A stretch of DNA of 64,000 bases from Phenylobacterium sp. Lineage in GTDB: Bacteria > Pseudomonadota > Alphaproteobacteria > Caulobacterales > Caulobacteraceae. Shown one piece after another: positions 1 to 8,068 of this stretch. A program made the position numbers and the translations under genes. The DNA is taken from the NCBI RefSeq assembly GCF_019636135.1, contig NZ_JAHBYD010000005.1:124001-188000 (forward strand), written 5' to 3'. The notes beneath the pieces were generated by a model. The model was not told the DNA's origin. It saw only the letters and a list, made by a program, of their open reading frames with translations, and did not search any database. Numbering within the stretch: the stretch's first letter is position 1; every line of letters starts with the position of its first letter.

Positions 1-2208
1 CGCATTGTCGCGCTGTCTGCGGTGGCGGCACGAGCAGCGCCAGCCTTGGCCCGTTGGGTTTCCGATGCGCCTGACGCGATCCCTACAAGTTCATCCTATC
101 GCAGCACACGACAAATGCTTGGGCGTCTCGAAGTGCGCCCAACCGGTCAGTTCGCGATCCGTTACAGTCTGATGGATGGGCACTCGCTAAAGTTTGACGA
201 CGAGCGGCGCGACGACTCACCGTTCGTACCCGATCCATTCCCCGCTGTTCCGGGGGGTATCGATGCAGAAGACGGTCCCGAAGTTCGGATGCGCGCGCCG
301 ACGCTGTGGGCCGCGCTCAACCTGGCGGCAAAACGCCCGGATGGCTCAACGCCTTCAGTCTTGATTTCGCTAACGCAGAATATCGACACCTTTGCCGCGA
401 CCTGCGCCGATCTCTTGGACAAGTGGCAGGATATCGCACTTCCCGATTATTGGTCGATTGAGGAGGGTAACGAGATTTGGGCGCGATGCCTGGCGACCGC
501 CATCGACTATTTTACGGCGGATTCCGTCGAGTATCGGCTGCTGGCGCGCGGCATCGTGGTGCATCACGGCAAGATGCCGGGTCTCCTCGCCCGGCGACTG
601 AAGTCCGTTATTGATCGTGGCTATGTTCGAGTGATCATCGCTACATCGACCCTGTCAGAGGGGGTCAACATCCCGGTGAATTATCTGCTGATCCCCAGCG
701 TCTTCAGAAGTAACGGCGAACTGCCGTTGCAGGAGTTCAGCAATCTGATCGGCCGCGCGGGGCGGCCCGGTGTTGCAACGGAAGGCAGCGCACTCGTTGT
801 CCTGCCCGAGCGCACCTATGAGAACCGGTTCGGCCAGATTGTGCCAACCTATAATCGGCAATGGAACGGCTACGAGAGCCTGGTCGCCCAGTTGGAGGCC
901 GCGACCGCAGCGGTGGGTGATCTCATCCCGGACGATCAGGCGTCGAGTCCGCTCGGCCACCTGCTTCGTGAACTGGAACGTGCGTGGAAAGCGGTGGTAG
1001 GTGGAGGATCCGAGGCCGAATTCATCGCCTGGCTTGAGCAGACGGCTGTCACTGAGCAGGCCGCAGACCCGCCAACCAGCCATGATTATCTCGATTCACT
1101 GGACGCATTTCTGATCGCGGCAATCCAGGAGGTCGAGGAACTCAAGGGTGTCGAACTCGACGACGCCCAGCTTGAAGCAGAATTAGCCAAGATTTGGCGA
1201 CGCACCTATGCCCATGCGGCTTCGCATGGTGAGGCGCATCTGGCGACGATCTGGCTGGCGCGTGGCAGAGCAATCAAGGCCCAGTATCCCGGCGCCGATG
1301 AGCGCCGTCGTCTATATAAGACGAGCCTGACGCCACGATCTGCTAAGCTGTTGCTGGACCGCGCGGAGGAAATTCGCACCAAGCTCGCGCTAGGCGCCGA
1401 TTATGCTCGCTGGACCGTCGAGCAGCAATTCGTTTTTATCCGCGATGTGCTGGCATTTTTGTCCGAAATTCCAGTCTTTGCGATCGAGACCAAACTGGGT
1501 CGAAAGAAGAACTTCAACGATTGGCCCATGCTGCTGCGTTGGTGGCTGGCCAAATCGACGCTGGCGCGACAGCCCCGCCCAAATGAGGTTACGAACTGGT
1601 ATGCCTTTGTAGCGAATAACTTCATCTATCGTGGGACTTGGGGACTCGGTAGCGTCATCGGCCTGTTGCTGGATACGACCGATGACGGACAGCCCATTCG
1701 CGCGCTGGAAATAGCCGACTGGCCGATGAGCGGTCTGCCGTGGATCGGTTTTTGGCTGAAAGAGCTTATCAGTTGGGGCACCCTCGACCCGGTAGCGGCC
1801 TTCCTGCTTGCGCGTGGAGATGCGGTCGATCGGTCGCAGGCAGAACTCGATGCGAAAGCCTATTATGAAGGCCGTCCGGCGGGCGAGGATGCCAACGCAC
1901 TTCTCGATCCCAGAACAATCCGTGCATGGGTAGAAGAAAGGAAGCCCGCGCGCGTAGCGCGTCTAGGGATCACGACGATAGCGATCGAAGTGGAATGCGT
2001 GCGTCCCGCTGAGGCGTATCGGCAGCAACGATTGGTCGTATTGCCACTGATAGAGGCCGACGCGATCGTTTGGCTTGACCCGGCCGGTTATGAGGTGGCG
2101 CGAAGCGTAAAGCCGGGTGACTGGCCCGAGAAACCCGCCCTTTTCCAGTTCGAGCTTCTGGTGGCGATGTCCTTCGTCATCGGTGAGCCTTATCTGCCCC
2201 ATCGTTGA
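1..2208 (+). CDS. Ski2-like superfamily 2 helicase, C-terminal part (cut by window start)
   Basis: The frame is open from base 1, so the N-terminal ATPase lobe (motifs I and II) lies outside the window. The visible part starts with a motif III-like LSAV followed by an ARWV segment, as in Ski2-type helicases. A second RecA lobe follows: motif IV (VLISLT, about residues 119-124 of the visible part), VVHHG (about 186-190), motif V (ATSTLSEGVNIP, about 214-225) and motif VI (GRAGRPG, about 251-257). About 480 residues of family-specific C-terminal sequence follow that I do not recognise. Helicases of this kind occur in defence loci (HamB of Hachiman is one), but the partner gene cannot be seen, so the system is unassigned. 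GC and codon bias are clearly lower than to the right, and the gene ends about 200 bp before a tRNA gene, which fits a mobile island. Confidence 0.8.
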   Translation, partial: RIVALSAVAARAAPALARWVSDAPDAIPTSSSYRSTRQMLGRLEVRPTGQFAIRYSLMDGHSLKFDDERRDDSPFVPDPFPAVPGGIDAEDGPEVRMRAPTLWAALNLAAKRPDGSTPSVLISLTQNIDTFAATCADLLDKWQDIALPDYWSIEEGNEIWARCLATAIDYFTADSVEYRLLARGIVVHHGKMPGLLARRLKSVIDRGYVRVIIATSTLSEGVNIPVNYLLIPSVFRSNGELPLQEFSNLIGRAGRPGVATEGSALVVLPERTYENRFGQIVPTYNRQWNGYESLVAQLEAATAAVGDLIPDDQASSPLGHLLRELERAWKAVVGGGSEAEFIAWLEQTAVTEQAADPPTSHDYLDSLDAFLIAAIQEVEELKGVELDDAQLEAELAKIWRRTYAHAASHGEAHLATIWLARGRAIKAQYPGADERRRLYKTSLTPRSAKLLLDRAEEIRTKLALGADYARWTVEQQFVFIRDVLAFLSEIPVFAIETKLGRKKNFNDWPMLLRWWLAKSTLARQPRPNEVTNWYAFVANNFIYRGTWGLGSVIGLLLDTTDDGQPIRALEIADWPMSGLPWIGFWLKELISWGTLDPVAAFLLARGDAVDRSQAELDAKAYYEGRPAGEDANALLDPRTIRAWVEERKPARVARLGITTIAIEVECVRPAEAYRQQRLVVLPLIEADAIVWLDPAGYEVARSVKPGDWPEKPALFQFELLVAMSFVIGEPYLPHR

Positions 2209-2411
2209 TCGCGCTTAATATTATCTGCTTTAGCCGATGCGGCTACGACCGCTTTCGGCGGAAGCTGCCGGTTCTGCATGTTTGCGAGGAGGGCAGCTAA
2301 GTCCCACAATTTGGCATTCCCAGGCGCGGCGGACCAGAAAAATCCGCCACGGACACTAAGCCAACTCCGCATCTAGCCACCGCTGGCCGCCGTGTCTGTG
2401 ATCGGAAGAAA

Positions 2412-2488
2412 TGGCGCACCCATCAGGATTCGAACCTGAGGCCTCTACCTTCGGAGGGTAGCGCTCTATCCAGCTGAGCTATGGGTGC
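2412..2488 (-). tRNA. tRNA-Arg (anticodon CCG)
   Basis: Read on the minus strand the gene folds as a full cloverleaf. The acceptor arm GCACCCA pairs with TGGGTGC, the D arm reads AGCTCAGCTGGATAGAGC, the anticodon stem CTACC/GGTAG closes the loop CTCCGAA (anticodon CCG), and the T arm contains GGTTCGAATCC. A discriminator G and encoded CCA end the gene. tRNA genes are common integration targets; a diverged copy of the 5' half lies just to the right and foreign-looking DNA to the left. Confidence 0.95.
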
Positions 2489-2613
2489 CTGTTGCTTACG
2501 CGGTGCTTACGCGAAAAGTTTGCGAGTTTAAAGCGGCGATGGAGGTGCTCGCAACGCGCTGTATCTTCTGTGTTTTTTGAGGTCCTTTTCTTCAATTGAT
2601 CACTTGACTTCAG

Positions 2614-2654
2614 CCTTCGGAGGGCAACGCTCTATCCAGCTGAGCTACGGGTGC
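2614..2654 (-). pseudogene. tRNA-Arg 5'-half fragment (probable att remnant)
   Basis: 41 bp match the 5' half of the neighbouring tRNA-Arg(CCG) with three mismatches, in the same orientation, from the first acceptor base through the anticodon loop and into the 3' side of the anticodon stem. The rest of the tRNA is missing. Truncation near the anticodon loop is what a tyrosine-recombinase crossover in a tRNA gene would leave. An old partial tRNA duplication is the alternative. The surrounding 2489-2789 contains no other gene that I can support. Confidence 0.75.
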
Positions 2655-2789
2655 GTCTTCAGCGGAGGCGTGTCTCTAGCCGAAAGGCCGCGCCGCCGCA
2701 AACCCGACCCTTCAGGTTTCAGCGGGGCAATTCGCGCGCAGCCTGCGATGCGCTAGGTTCCGCGCCAAGTCACGAGCCGAAAGGCCGGT

Positions 2790-4730
2790 ATGGTCATGGG
2801 GAAGCGGATGCGCCTCTGGAAACAAGTTCTCGGCGCGGGCGCCGTCTCCGGCGCACTGCTGATCGCAGGCTTCGGCCTGGGCGGCCTGGGGCGGGCGGAG
2901 GCGCAGGCCACCGGCGGGCCCGACGATCCGGGCAAGCCGGTCTACGACCAGTTCTGCGCGGCCTGCCACAACGCCCCGCCCGCGGGCGACCGCGCCCCGC
3001 CGGTGGCGTCGCTGCGCAAGATGAGCGCCCAGACGATCATGGCCGCCCTCACCACCGGGGTGATGAAGCCCATCGGCGACGGCCTCGATCGCCGGCAGAT
3101 CCGCGACGTGGTGCAGTACCTCGCCGCGCCGGAGGGGGCCACGGGCACGGCCTGGATCGACGACAACCGCTGCGCCGCGGACAAGGCGACGGTCGACCTC
3201 TCCGCCGCGCCGGCCCAGGTGGGCTTCGGCGTCGACACCGACAATTCGCGCCGGATGACCGCCGCCCAGGCCGGCTTCACCGGCAAGCAGGCGGCGGACC
3301 TCGAGGTCGCCTGGACCTTCGCCATGCCCCGCACCTCGGGCCTGCGCGGCCAGGGCGTGGTGGTGGGCTCGACGCTGTTCTTCCCCGCGGGCCAGGCCGG
3401 CTACATGCTGGCGCTGGACACCAAGACCGGCTGCGTGAAGTGGGCGACGCCCGCCAACGGCCTGCGCACCAGCCTGGCCTACGGCCGCCTGGGCAAGAAC
3501 GGCCCCTGGGCCGTGGTCGGCGGCGACAGCGACGGCGAACTGGTCGCGTTCGACGCCAGGACGGGCGCGGTGGCCTGGAAGGCCGACCCGCGCCACGACA
3601 AGACGGTGCCGCTCTCGGGCTCCCCGGTCTTCGCCGGCGACAGGATCGTCGTCCCGATCTCGGCGATCGACGTCGGCAACGCCATGCGGCCCACCTTCGA
3701 ATGCTGCAAGGCCCACGGCGCCGTCGCGCTCGTGGACGCGAAGGACGGCAAGGTGCTCTGGACCTGGCACACGATGCCCGAGGCCCAGCCGCTCGGCCGC
3801 AAGAACTCGCAAGGGGTCGAGATGTACGGACCCTCGGGTGCGCCGATCTGGTCCAGCCCCTCGGTCGACCTGAAGGCGGGCGTCGTCTACACGGCCACCG
3901 GCGAGAACACCTCGCCGCCCGCCACCGGCACCAGCGACGCCCTGGTCGCCATCGACCTGGCTACCGGCAAGCAGAAATGGGCGTTCCAGGCGCTGGCCAA
4001 CGACGTCTGGAACATGTCGTGCCCGATCGGCTCGGCCTCGGGTCCGGGCCAGCGCAAGCCCGGCCCCAACTGCTTCTTCGCCGAGGAAGGCAGCGTGCTG
4101 CGCGACCACGATTTCGGCGGCGGGCCGGTGATCTGGAAGGGGAAAGGCAAGAGCCTGATCCTCGGCGGCCAGAAATCCGGCGACGTCTGGGCCGTCGATG
4201 CGAAGACCGGCAAGCAGGTCTGGCATCACCAGTTCGGCAAGGGCACGGCGCTGGGCGGCGTCCACTGGGGCATCGCCACCGACGGCGTGCGCGTCTTCGC
4301 GCCGATCTCCGACCCCGGCGTGCCGCCGGCCGACAACGCCGCGGGCCTCTACGCGATCGACATCGCCAGCGGCAAGGTGGCCTGGTCGTGGAAGGCGACG
4401 CCCGACTGCACGGGCGAGCGCCGGACCCGCGTGGCCGGCTGCGACATCCGCTACGGCGTCTCCGCGCCGCCGCTGGTGGTGGACGGGGCGGTGATCGCGG
4501 GCAGCCTGGACGGCCGTCTCCACGTGTTCGACGCGGCGACAGGCAAGCGGCTCGCCACGCACGACACCTCGGGGTCGTTCGAGACGGTCAACAGGCTCGC
4601 GGGCAAGGGCGGCTCGATCGACGCGGCCGGGCCGTTCGCCGGCGACGGGATGCTGTTCGTGCCCTCGGGCTACGTCCAGTTCGGCCAGACGGCCGGCAAC
4701 GTCCTGGTCGCCTACCGGCCAAAACGCTGA
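2790..4730 (+). CDS. PQQ beta-propeller quinohemoprotein with N-terminal cytochrome c (polyvinyl-alcohol-dehydrogenase-like)
   Basis: 646 residues. A signal peptide (about 1-38) is followed by a short cytochrome c domain with heme motif CAACH (residues 56-60), then a PQQ-type beta-propeller with repeated WxF/AxDxxTGK-like blades. Adjacent cysteines C305-C306 (FECCKAHG) match the vicinal disulfide of PQQ alcohol dehydrogenases, and the GENTSPPATGTSDALVAID segment resembles polyvinyl-alcohol dehydrogenases. Expected role: periplasmic oxidation of an alcohol, with electrons passed through the attached heme. The physiological substrate cannot be read from sequence. The heme domain is N-terminal, as in PVADH and unlike type II alcohol dehydrogenases. 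Translation could start at 2790 or at the in-frame ATG at 2796. It is the first core-like, GC-rich gene after the tRNA. Confidence 0.8.
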   Translation: MVMGKRMRLWKQVLGAGAVSGALLIAGFGLGGLGRAEAQATGGPDDPGKPVYDQFCAACHNAPPAGDRAPPVASLRKMSAQTIMAALTTGVMKPIGDGLDRRQIRDVVQYLAAPEGATGTAWIDDNRCAADKATVDLSAAPAQVGFGVDTDNSRRMTAAQAGFTGKQAADLEVAWTFAMPRTSGLRGQGVVVGSTLFFPAGQAGYMLALDTKTGCVKWATPANGLRTSLAYGRLGKNGPWAVVGGDSDGELVAFDARTGAVAWKADPRHDKTVPLSGSPVFAGDRIVVPISAIDVGNAMRPTFECCKAHGAVALVDAKDGKVLWTWHTMPEAQPLGRKNSQGVEMYGPSGAPIWSSPSVDLKAGVVYTATGENTSPPATGTSDALVAIDLATGKQKWAFQALANDVWNMSCPIGSASGPGQRKPGPNCFFAEEGSVLRDHDFGGGPVIWKGKGKSLILGGQKSGDVWAVDAKTGKQVWHHQFGKGTALGGVHWGIATDGVRVFAPISDPGVPPADNAAGLYAIDIASGKVAWSWKATPDCTGERRTRVAGCDIRYGVSAPPLVVDGAVIAGSLDGRLHVFDAATGKRLATHDTSGSFETVNRLAGKGGSIDAAGPFAGDGMLFVPSGYVQFGQTAGNVLVAYRPKR

Positions 4731-4750
4731 TCATCCCCTCCCCATCAAGG

Positions 4751-4927
4751 CAGGGCTATCGCATATGGCTTGTGGGCGGCTTGTCCGCCCGATTCATGAA
4801 CCGCAGAGATCGCGGAGATGCGCAGAGAAGCTCGCGAATCCACGGGAATCCTCTGCGTATCTCCGCGATCTCTGCGGTTTGACTGACGGCCTTTCGGCCA
4901 CCCGCATCCATATGCGATTGCCCTGCC
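4751..4927. repeat. ~177-bp palindromic intergenic element, copy 1
   Basis: Bounded by terminal inverted repeats CAGGGCTATCGCATATGG and CCATATGCGATTGCCCTG. An internal long imperfect palindrome spans about 4797-4881, with arms starting AACCGCAGAGATCGCGGAGA. A second copy in the same orientation lies at 56533-56708. CCCATCAAGG occurs just outside both ends here and could be a target duplication. No open frame inside looks real. It resembles a MITE or large REP-like element. Confidence 0.8.
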
Positions 4928-4944
4928 CATCAAGGGAGGAAAGG

Positions 4945-6249
4945 TCAGAGGATGAACTTGCTGAGGTCGGCGTTCCTGGCGAGGTCGCCGATGCGGGCCT
5001 TCACGTAGGCGGCGTCGATGACGACGGTCTCGCCGGCGCGGTCGGCGGCGGAGAAGCTGATCTCCTCCATGACGCGCTCCAGCACGGTCTGGAGCCGCCG
5101 GGCGCCGATGTTCTCGACCGCGCCGTTCACCTCGACGGCGCAGTCGGCGAGCGCGTCGTAGGCGTCCTCGGTGAACTGCAGGGTCACGTTCTCGGTGGCC
5201 ATCAGCGCCTGGTGCTGGCGCACGAGGTTGGCCTCGGGCTCGACCAGGATGCGGCGCATGTCCTCGCGGGTCAGGGCCTTCAGCTCCACGCGGATCGGCA
5301 GGCGGCCCTGGAGTTCGGGGAGCAGGTCGCTGGGCTTGGCCACGTGGAAGGCGCCGGACGCGATGAACAGGATGTGGTCGGTCTTCACCGGGCCGTGCCT
5401 GGTGGAGACGGTCGTGCCCTCGATCAGCGGCAGCAGGTCGCGCTGCACGCCCTCGCGGGAGACGTCGGCACCCTGCCGCTCGGCGCGGGACGCCACCTTG
5501 TCGATCTCGTCCAGGAAGACGATGCCCTCGTTCTCGGCCAGCGCCAGGGCCTCGGCGGTCAGCGCGTCCTGGTCGACCAGCCTGTCGCTCTCCTCGGCGA
5601 TCAGCGGGGCCCAGGCGCCCTGCACGGTGGTCTTGTGGGTCTTGGTGCGGCCGCCGAAGGCCTTGCCCAGCATGTCGCCGATGTTGAGCATGCCCATCTG
5701 CGAGCCGGGCTGGCCGGGGATGTCCATCATGCCCATGGGGTTCGACGTGTCGGCGAGCTGGAGCTCCACCTCCTTGTCGTCGAGCTCGCCGGCCCGGAGC
5801 TTCCTGCGGAAGCTCTCGCGGGCGGCGGTCGAGCCGGGGCCGGTCAGGGCGTCGAGGATCTTCTCCTCGGCGGCGGCCTCGGCGCGGGCGCGCACGCCGG
5901 CGCGGCGCTTCTCGCGGACCATGGCGATGGCGCTCTCCACCAGGTCGCGGACGATCTGGTCGACGTCGCGGCCGACGTAGCCGACCTCGGTGAACTTGGT
6001 GGCCTCGACCTTCAGGAACGGGGCCTGGGCCAGCTTGGCGAGGCGGCGCGCGATCTCGGTCTTCCCGACGCCGGTGGGGCCGATCATCAGGATGTTCTTG
6101 GGCGTGACCTCGTCCTTCATGTCGCCCGGCACGCGGCGGCGGCGCCAGCGGTTGCGCAGCGCCACGGCGACGGCCTTCTTGGCGTCGTTCTGGCCGACGA
6201 TGAAGCGGTCGAGCTCGGAGACGATTTCGCGGGGGGAAAATTCGGTCAT
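4945..6249 (-). CDS. hslU: HslU, ATPase subunit of the HslUV protease
   Basis: 434 residues, full family length. It unfolds substrates and feeds them into the HslV peptidase in the cytoplasm. Walker A GPTGVGKT lies at residues 57-64, Walker B is in IVFLDEIDK, the I-domain is in the middle, and the C-terminal tail ends in KFIL, the type of tail that docks into HslV. The start ATG gives the usual N-terminus with [16 protein letters not shown]. hslV is not adjacent: a SnoaL-like gene and a palindromic spacer lie between. HslU is normally under sigma-32 control; I see no clear promoter here. Confidence 0.97.
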   Translation of the reverse strand: MTEFSPREIVSELDRFIVGQNDAKKAVAVALRNRWRRRRVPGDMKDEVTPKNILMIGPTGVGKTEIARRLAKLAQAPFLKVEATKFTEVGYVGRDVDQIVRDLVESAIAMVREKRRAGVRARAEAAAEEKILDALTGPGSTAARESFRRKLRAGELDDKEVELQLADTSNPMGMMDIPGQPGSQMGMLNIGDMLGKAFGGRTKTHKTTVQGAWAPLIAEESDRLVDQDALTAEALALAENEGIVFLDEIDKVASRAERQGADVSREGVQRDLLPLIEGTTVSTRHGPVKTDHILFIASGAFHVAKPSDLLPELQGRLPIRVELKALTREDMRRILVEPEANLVRQHQALMATENVTLQFTEDAYDALADCAVEVNGAVENIGARRLQTVLERVMEEISFSAADRAGETVVIDAAYVKARIGDLARNADLSKFIL

Positions 6250-6267
6250 CGCCGCCTAGATAGGCGG

Positions 6268-7155
6268 TCAGCTCCCGCCTGACGACGCCGTCGCCGCGCT
6301 TTCCGGGGCCGTGGGCGGCGTTTTCAGCGGCGGCGCGGCCAGGAGTTCGTCGAAGAGGAGCCGCCAGCCCGCCTTGTCGTTGCGCCAGATGCGCACGTAG
6401 TGGCCGCGCTGGGCCGAGCCGTCCCCGGCCGTCCAGCTCGCCGCGCCGTAGGTCCAGGCGAGGTCGCCCGCGCTCGAGGCCGATCCGCCCAGCGGGGCGT
6501 AGGCGATGGCGGCCGGGCGCGTGCCGAGCTCGGTCTCGATCTCGGCGCGGGTCGTGGGCGGCGCGGCCCTGGAGCCGACGATGCGGCCGTCGTCGGCGAC
6601 CACGGCCAGGACGGCGGCCTTCACGTCGGACTTGGCGGCGGCGTGCAGGGCGATCTCGGCCCTGGCGACCGCCGCCATGGCCCGGGCGGGCGAGCCGGCG
6701 CGGCGTTCGGCGAGCCTGGCGTAGGCGACGTCGGAGCCCTGGGGCGCGGCGTTCGTCATGTCGCTGGGCGGGCCGCCGTCGTAGAGCCAGCGCCACTGGC
6801 CGTCCGGCTGCCTGGCCCAGACGGTGAAGTAGTACGCCCGCGGCTTGCCGTCGAAGGTGTAGGGGCCGGTGGTGAAGCCGAGGTCGCCCGACCGCGCGAT
6901 GCCCGCCCAGAGCGGCCACCAGACCAGCGGCCGGCCCTTGGGCTGCGGCGCGCCGAACACCGCCTTGGCCAGCACCGGCTCGGGCTGGAAGACGATGCCC
7001 TCGGGCGCCGAGTGCTTCAGGAAGGCGCCCTGCACGCCGAGCTCCAGCCCGTCGGCCGCGAACGCCCGCTCGGCGGCCACCACCGGGGCCGGATCGACGG
7101 GCGCGGCGAGGGCGGGCGCGGCGAGGAGGAGGGTGGCGAGCAGAACGTTGCGCAT
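6268..7155 (-). CDS. Secreted SnoaL/DUF4440-like protein
   Basis: 295 residues with an N-terminal signal peptide (about 1-18, ending ALA). Two stretches resemble NTF2-like/SnoaL folds: about 25-130, with the GDLGFTTGPYTFDGK type of strand, and about 165-275, with GDLAWTYGAASWTAGDGSAQ followed by RIWR...GWRLLFDELL. This suggests an internal duplication. Such proteins are usually periplasmic and of unknown function; no catalytic set is visible. It ends 19 bp before hslU on the same strand and probably shares its transcript, separating hslU from hslV. Confidence 0.7.
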   Translation of the reverse strand: MRNVLLATLLLAAPALAAPVDPAPVVAAERAFAADGLELGVQGAFLKHSAPEGIVFQPEPVLAKAVFGAPQPKGRPLVWWPLWAGIARSGDLGFTTGPYTFDGKPRAYYFTVWARQPDGQWRWLYDGGPPSDMTNAAPQGSDVAYARLAERRAGSPARAMAAVARAEIALHAAAKSDVKAAVLAVVADDGRIVGSRAAPPTTRAEIETELGTRPAAIAYAPLGGSASSAGDLAWTYGAASWTAGDGSAQRGHYVRIWRNDKAGWRLLFDELLAAPPLKTPPTAPESAATASSGGS

Positions 7156-7260
7156 GGGTCGACGTCTTAGGGTGAAGGTATGCGCGAACCTAGCCGGCTC
7201 GCGGCAAAACGCGGTGGCTCCGCGACGAACGGCCCTGCGATTGCAGCGCCTCCTCCACGA

Positions 7261-7412
7261 TTGTCATCCCGGTTTCGCGGCACGCGAAGACAGGGACCCA
7301 ACCGTCGGGTGCGTCGATGTTGGGGGCTGGCCCGGGCGGTCTGAGCCAAATCCCTACCTCAGAGCACCGGGTTGGGTCCCGGTCTTTGGCTGCGCCAAAA
7401 CCGGGATGACAA
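7261..7412. repeat. Composite GTCATCCCGG palindrome between hslV and the SnoaL-like gene
   Basis: The outer arms TTGTCATCCCGGTTT (7261-7275) and AAACCGGGATGACAA (7398-7412) are perfectly complementary. Inner arms GGGACCCAACC and GGTTGGGTCCC nest inside, and each half also forms its own hairpin. The whole gene-free interval 7156-7458 is occupied by this structure and its flanks. It is one of at least four elements of this family in the window and would give a strong stem-loop in either transcription direction. Confidence 0.75.
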
Positions 7413-7458
7413 ACGGTGGGGGCGGTGGGGGGCGTTGGGGAGGGCTGGGTGTCGCCCC

Positions 7459-8007
7459 TCAGCCCAGCGTTTCCAAGGTCAGGGAGTCGTTGGTGTAGAC
7501 GCAGATCTCGGCGGCGATGGCCATGGCCTTGCGGGCGACGGCCTCGGCGTCGACGCCGTCCGCGTCGACCAGGGCGCGGGCGGCGGCGAGCGCGTAGTTG
7601 CCGCCCGAGCCGATGGCGGCGACCCCGTGCTCGGGCTCCAGCACGTCGCCGGCGCCGGTAACGGTGAGGATCTGGTCCCTGTCGGCGACGATCAGCATCG
7701 CCTCCAGGCGGCGCAGGTAGCGGTCGGTGCGCCAGTCCTTGGCGAGGTCGACGCAGGCGCGGGCCAACTGCTCGGGGTACTGCTCGAGCTTGGCCTCGAG
7801 CCGCTCGATCAGGGTGAAGGCGTCGGCGGTGGAGCCGGCGAAGCCCGCGATCACCCGGCCGCCGGCCAGGGTGCGCACCTTCTTCGCCGTGCCCTTGACG
7901 ACGGTCTGGCCCATGCTGACCTGTCCGTCGCCGGCGACCACGGTCTTGCCGCCCTTGCGCACCGCGAGGATGGTGGTGCCGTGCCAGTCCGGAAAATCGT
8001 TCGACAT
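7459..8007 (-). CDS. hslV: HslV, peptidase subunit of the HslUV protease
   Basis: 182 residues. It is an N-terminal-nucleophile threonine peptidase of the proteasome beta type. The short propeptide ends at ...DWHG and the mature chain begins with the catalytic Thr of [11 protein letters not shown]. The GDGQVSMG motif and the later [14 protein letters not shown] segment are typical. It assembles into two hexameric rings capped by HslU. The ATG at 8007 starts about 60 bp from the divergent MoeB-like gene. It is separated from hslU by about 1.2 kb. Confidence 0.97.
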   Translation of the reverse strand: MSNDFPDWHGTTILAVRKGGKTVVAGDGQVSMGQTVVKGTAKKVRTLAGGRVIAGFAGSTADAFTLIERLEAKLEQYPEQLARACVDLAKDWRTDRYLRRLEAMLIVADRDQILTVTGAGDVLEPEHGVAAIGSGGNYALAAARALVDADGVDAEAVARKAMAIAAEICVYTNDSLTLETLG

Positions 8008-8068
8008 CGGCGCGATGTGAGCAGCAGGCGCCGAGAGGTCAAGGCCACCCGATGAGCTTCACCGACCC

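Noticed and set aside
1..2208. Assignment of the helicase to Hachiman (HamB)
   Set aside because: Only the C-terminal part is visible and no HamA-like gene can be seen, so the system name is not supported.
2190..2372. 60-codon minus-strand frame between the helicase and the tRNA
   Set aside because: No ribosome site or recognisable motif, and it overlaps the helicase end.
2651..4882. 743-codon Arg/Pro-rich frame overlapping the quinohemoprotein
   Set aside because: Out-of-frame reading of the PQQ gene; it also runs through the palindromic repeat.
4745..6919. 724-codon frame overlapping hslU in another frame
   Set aside because: Shadow of hslU and of the SnoaL-like gene; low-complexity Arg/Gly/Ala sequence.
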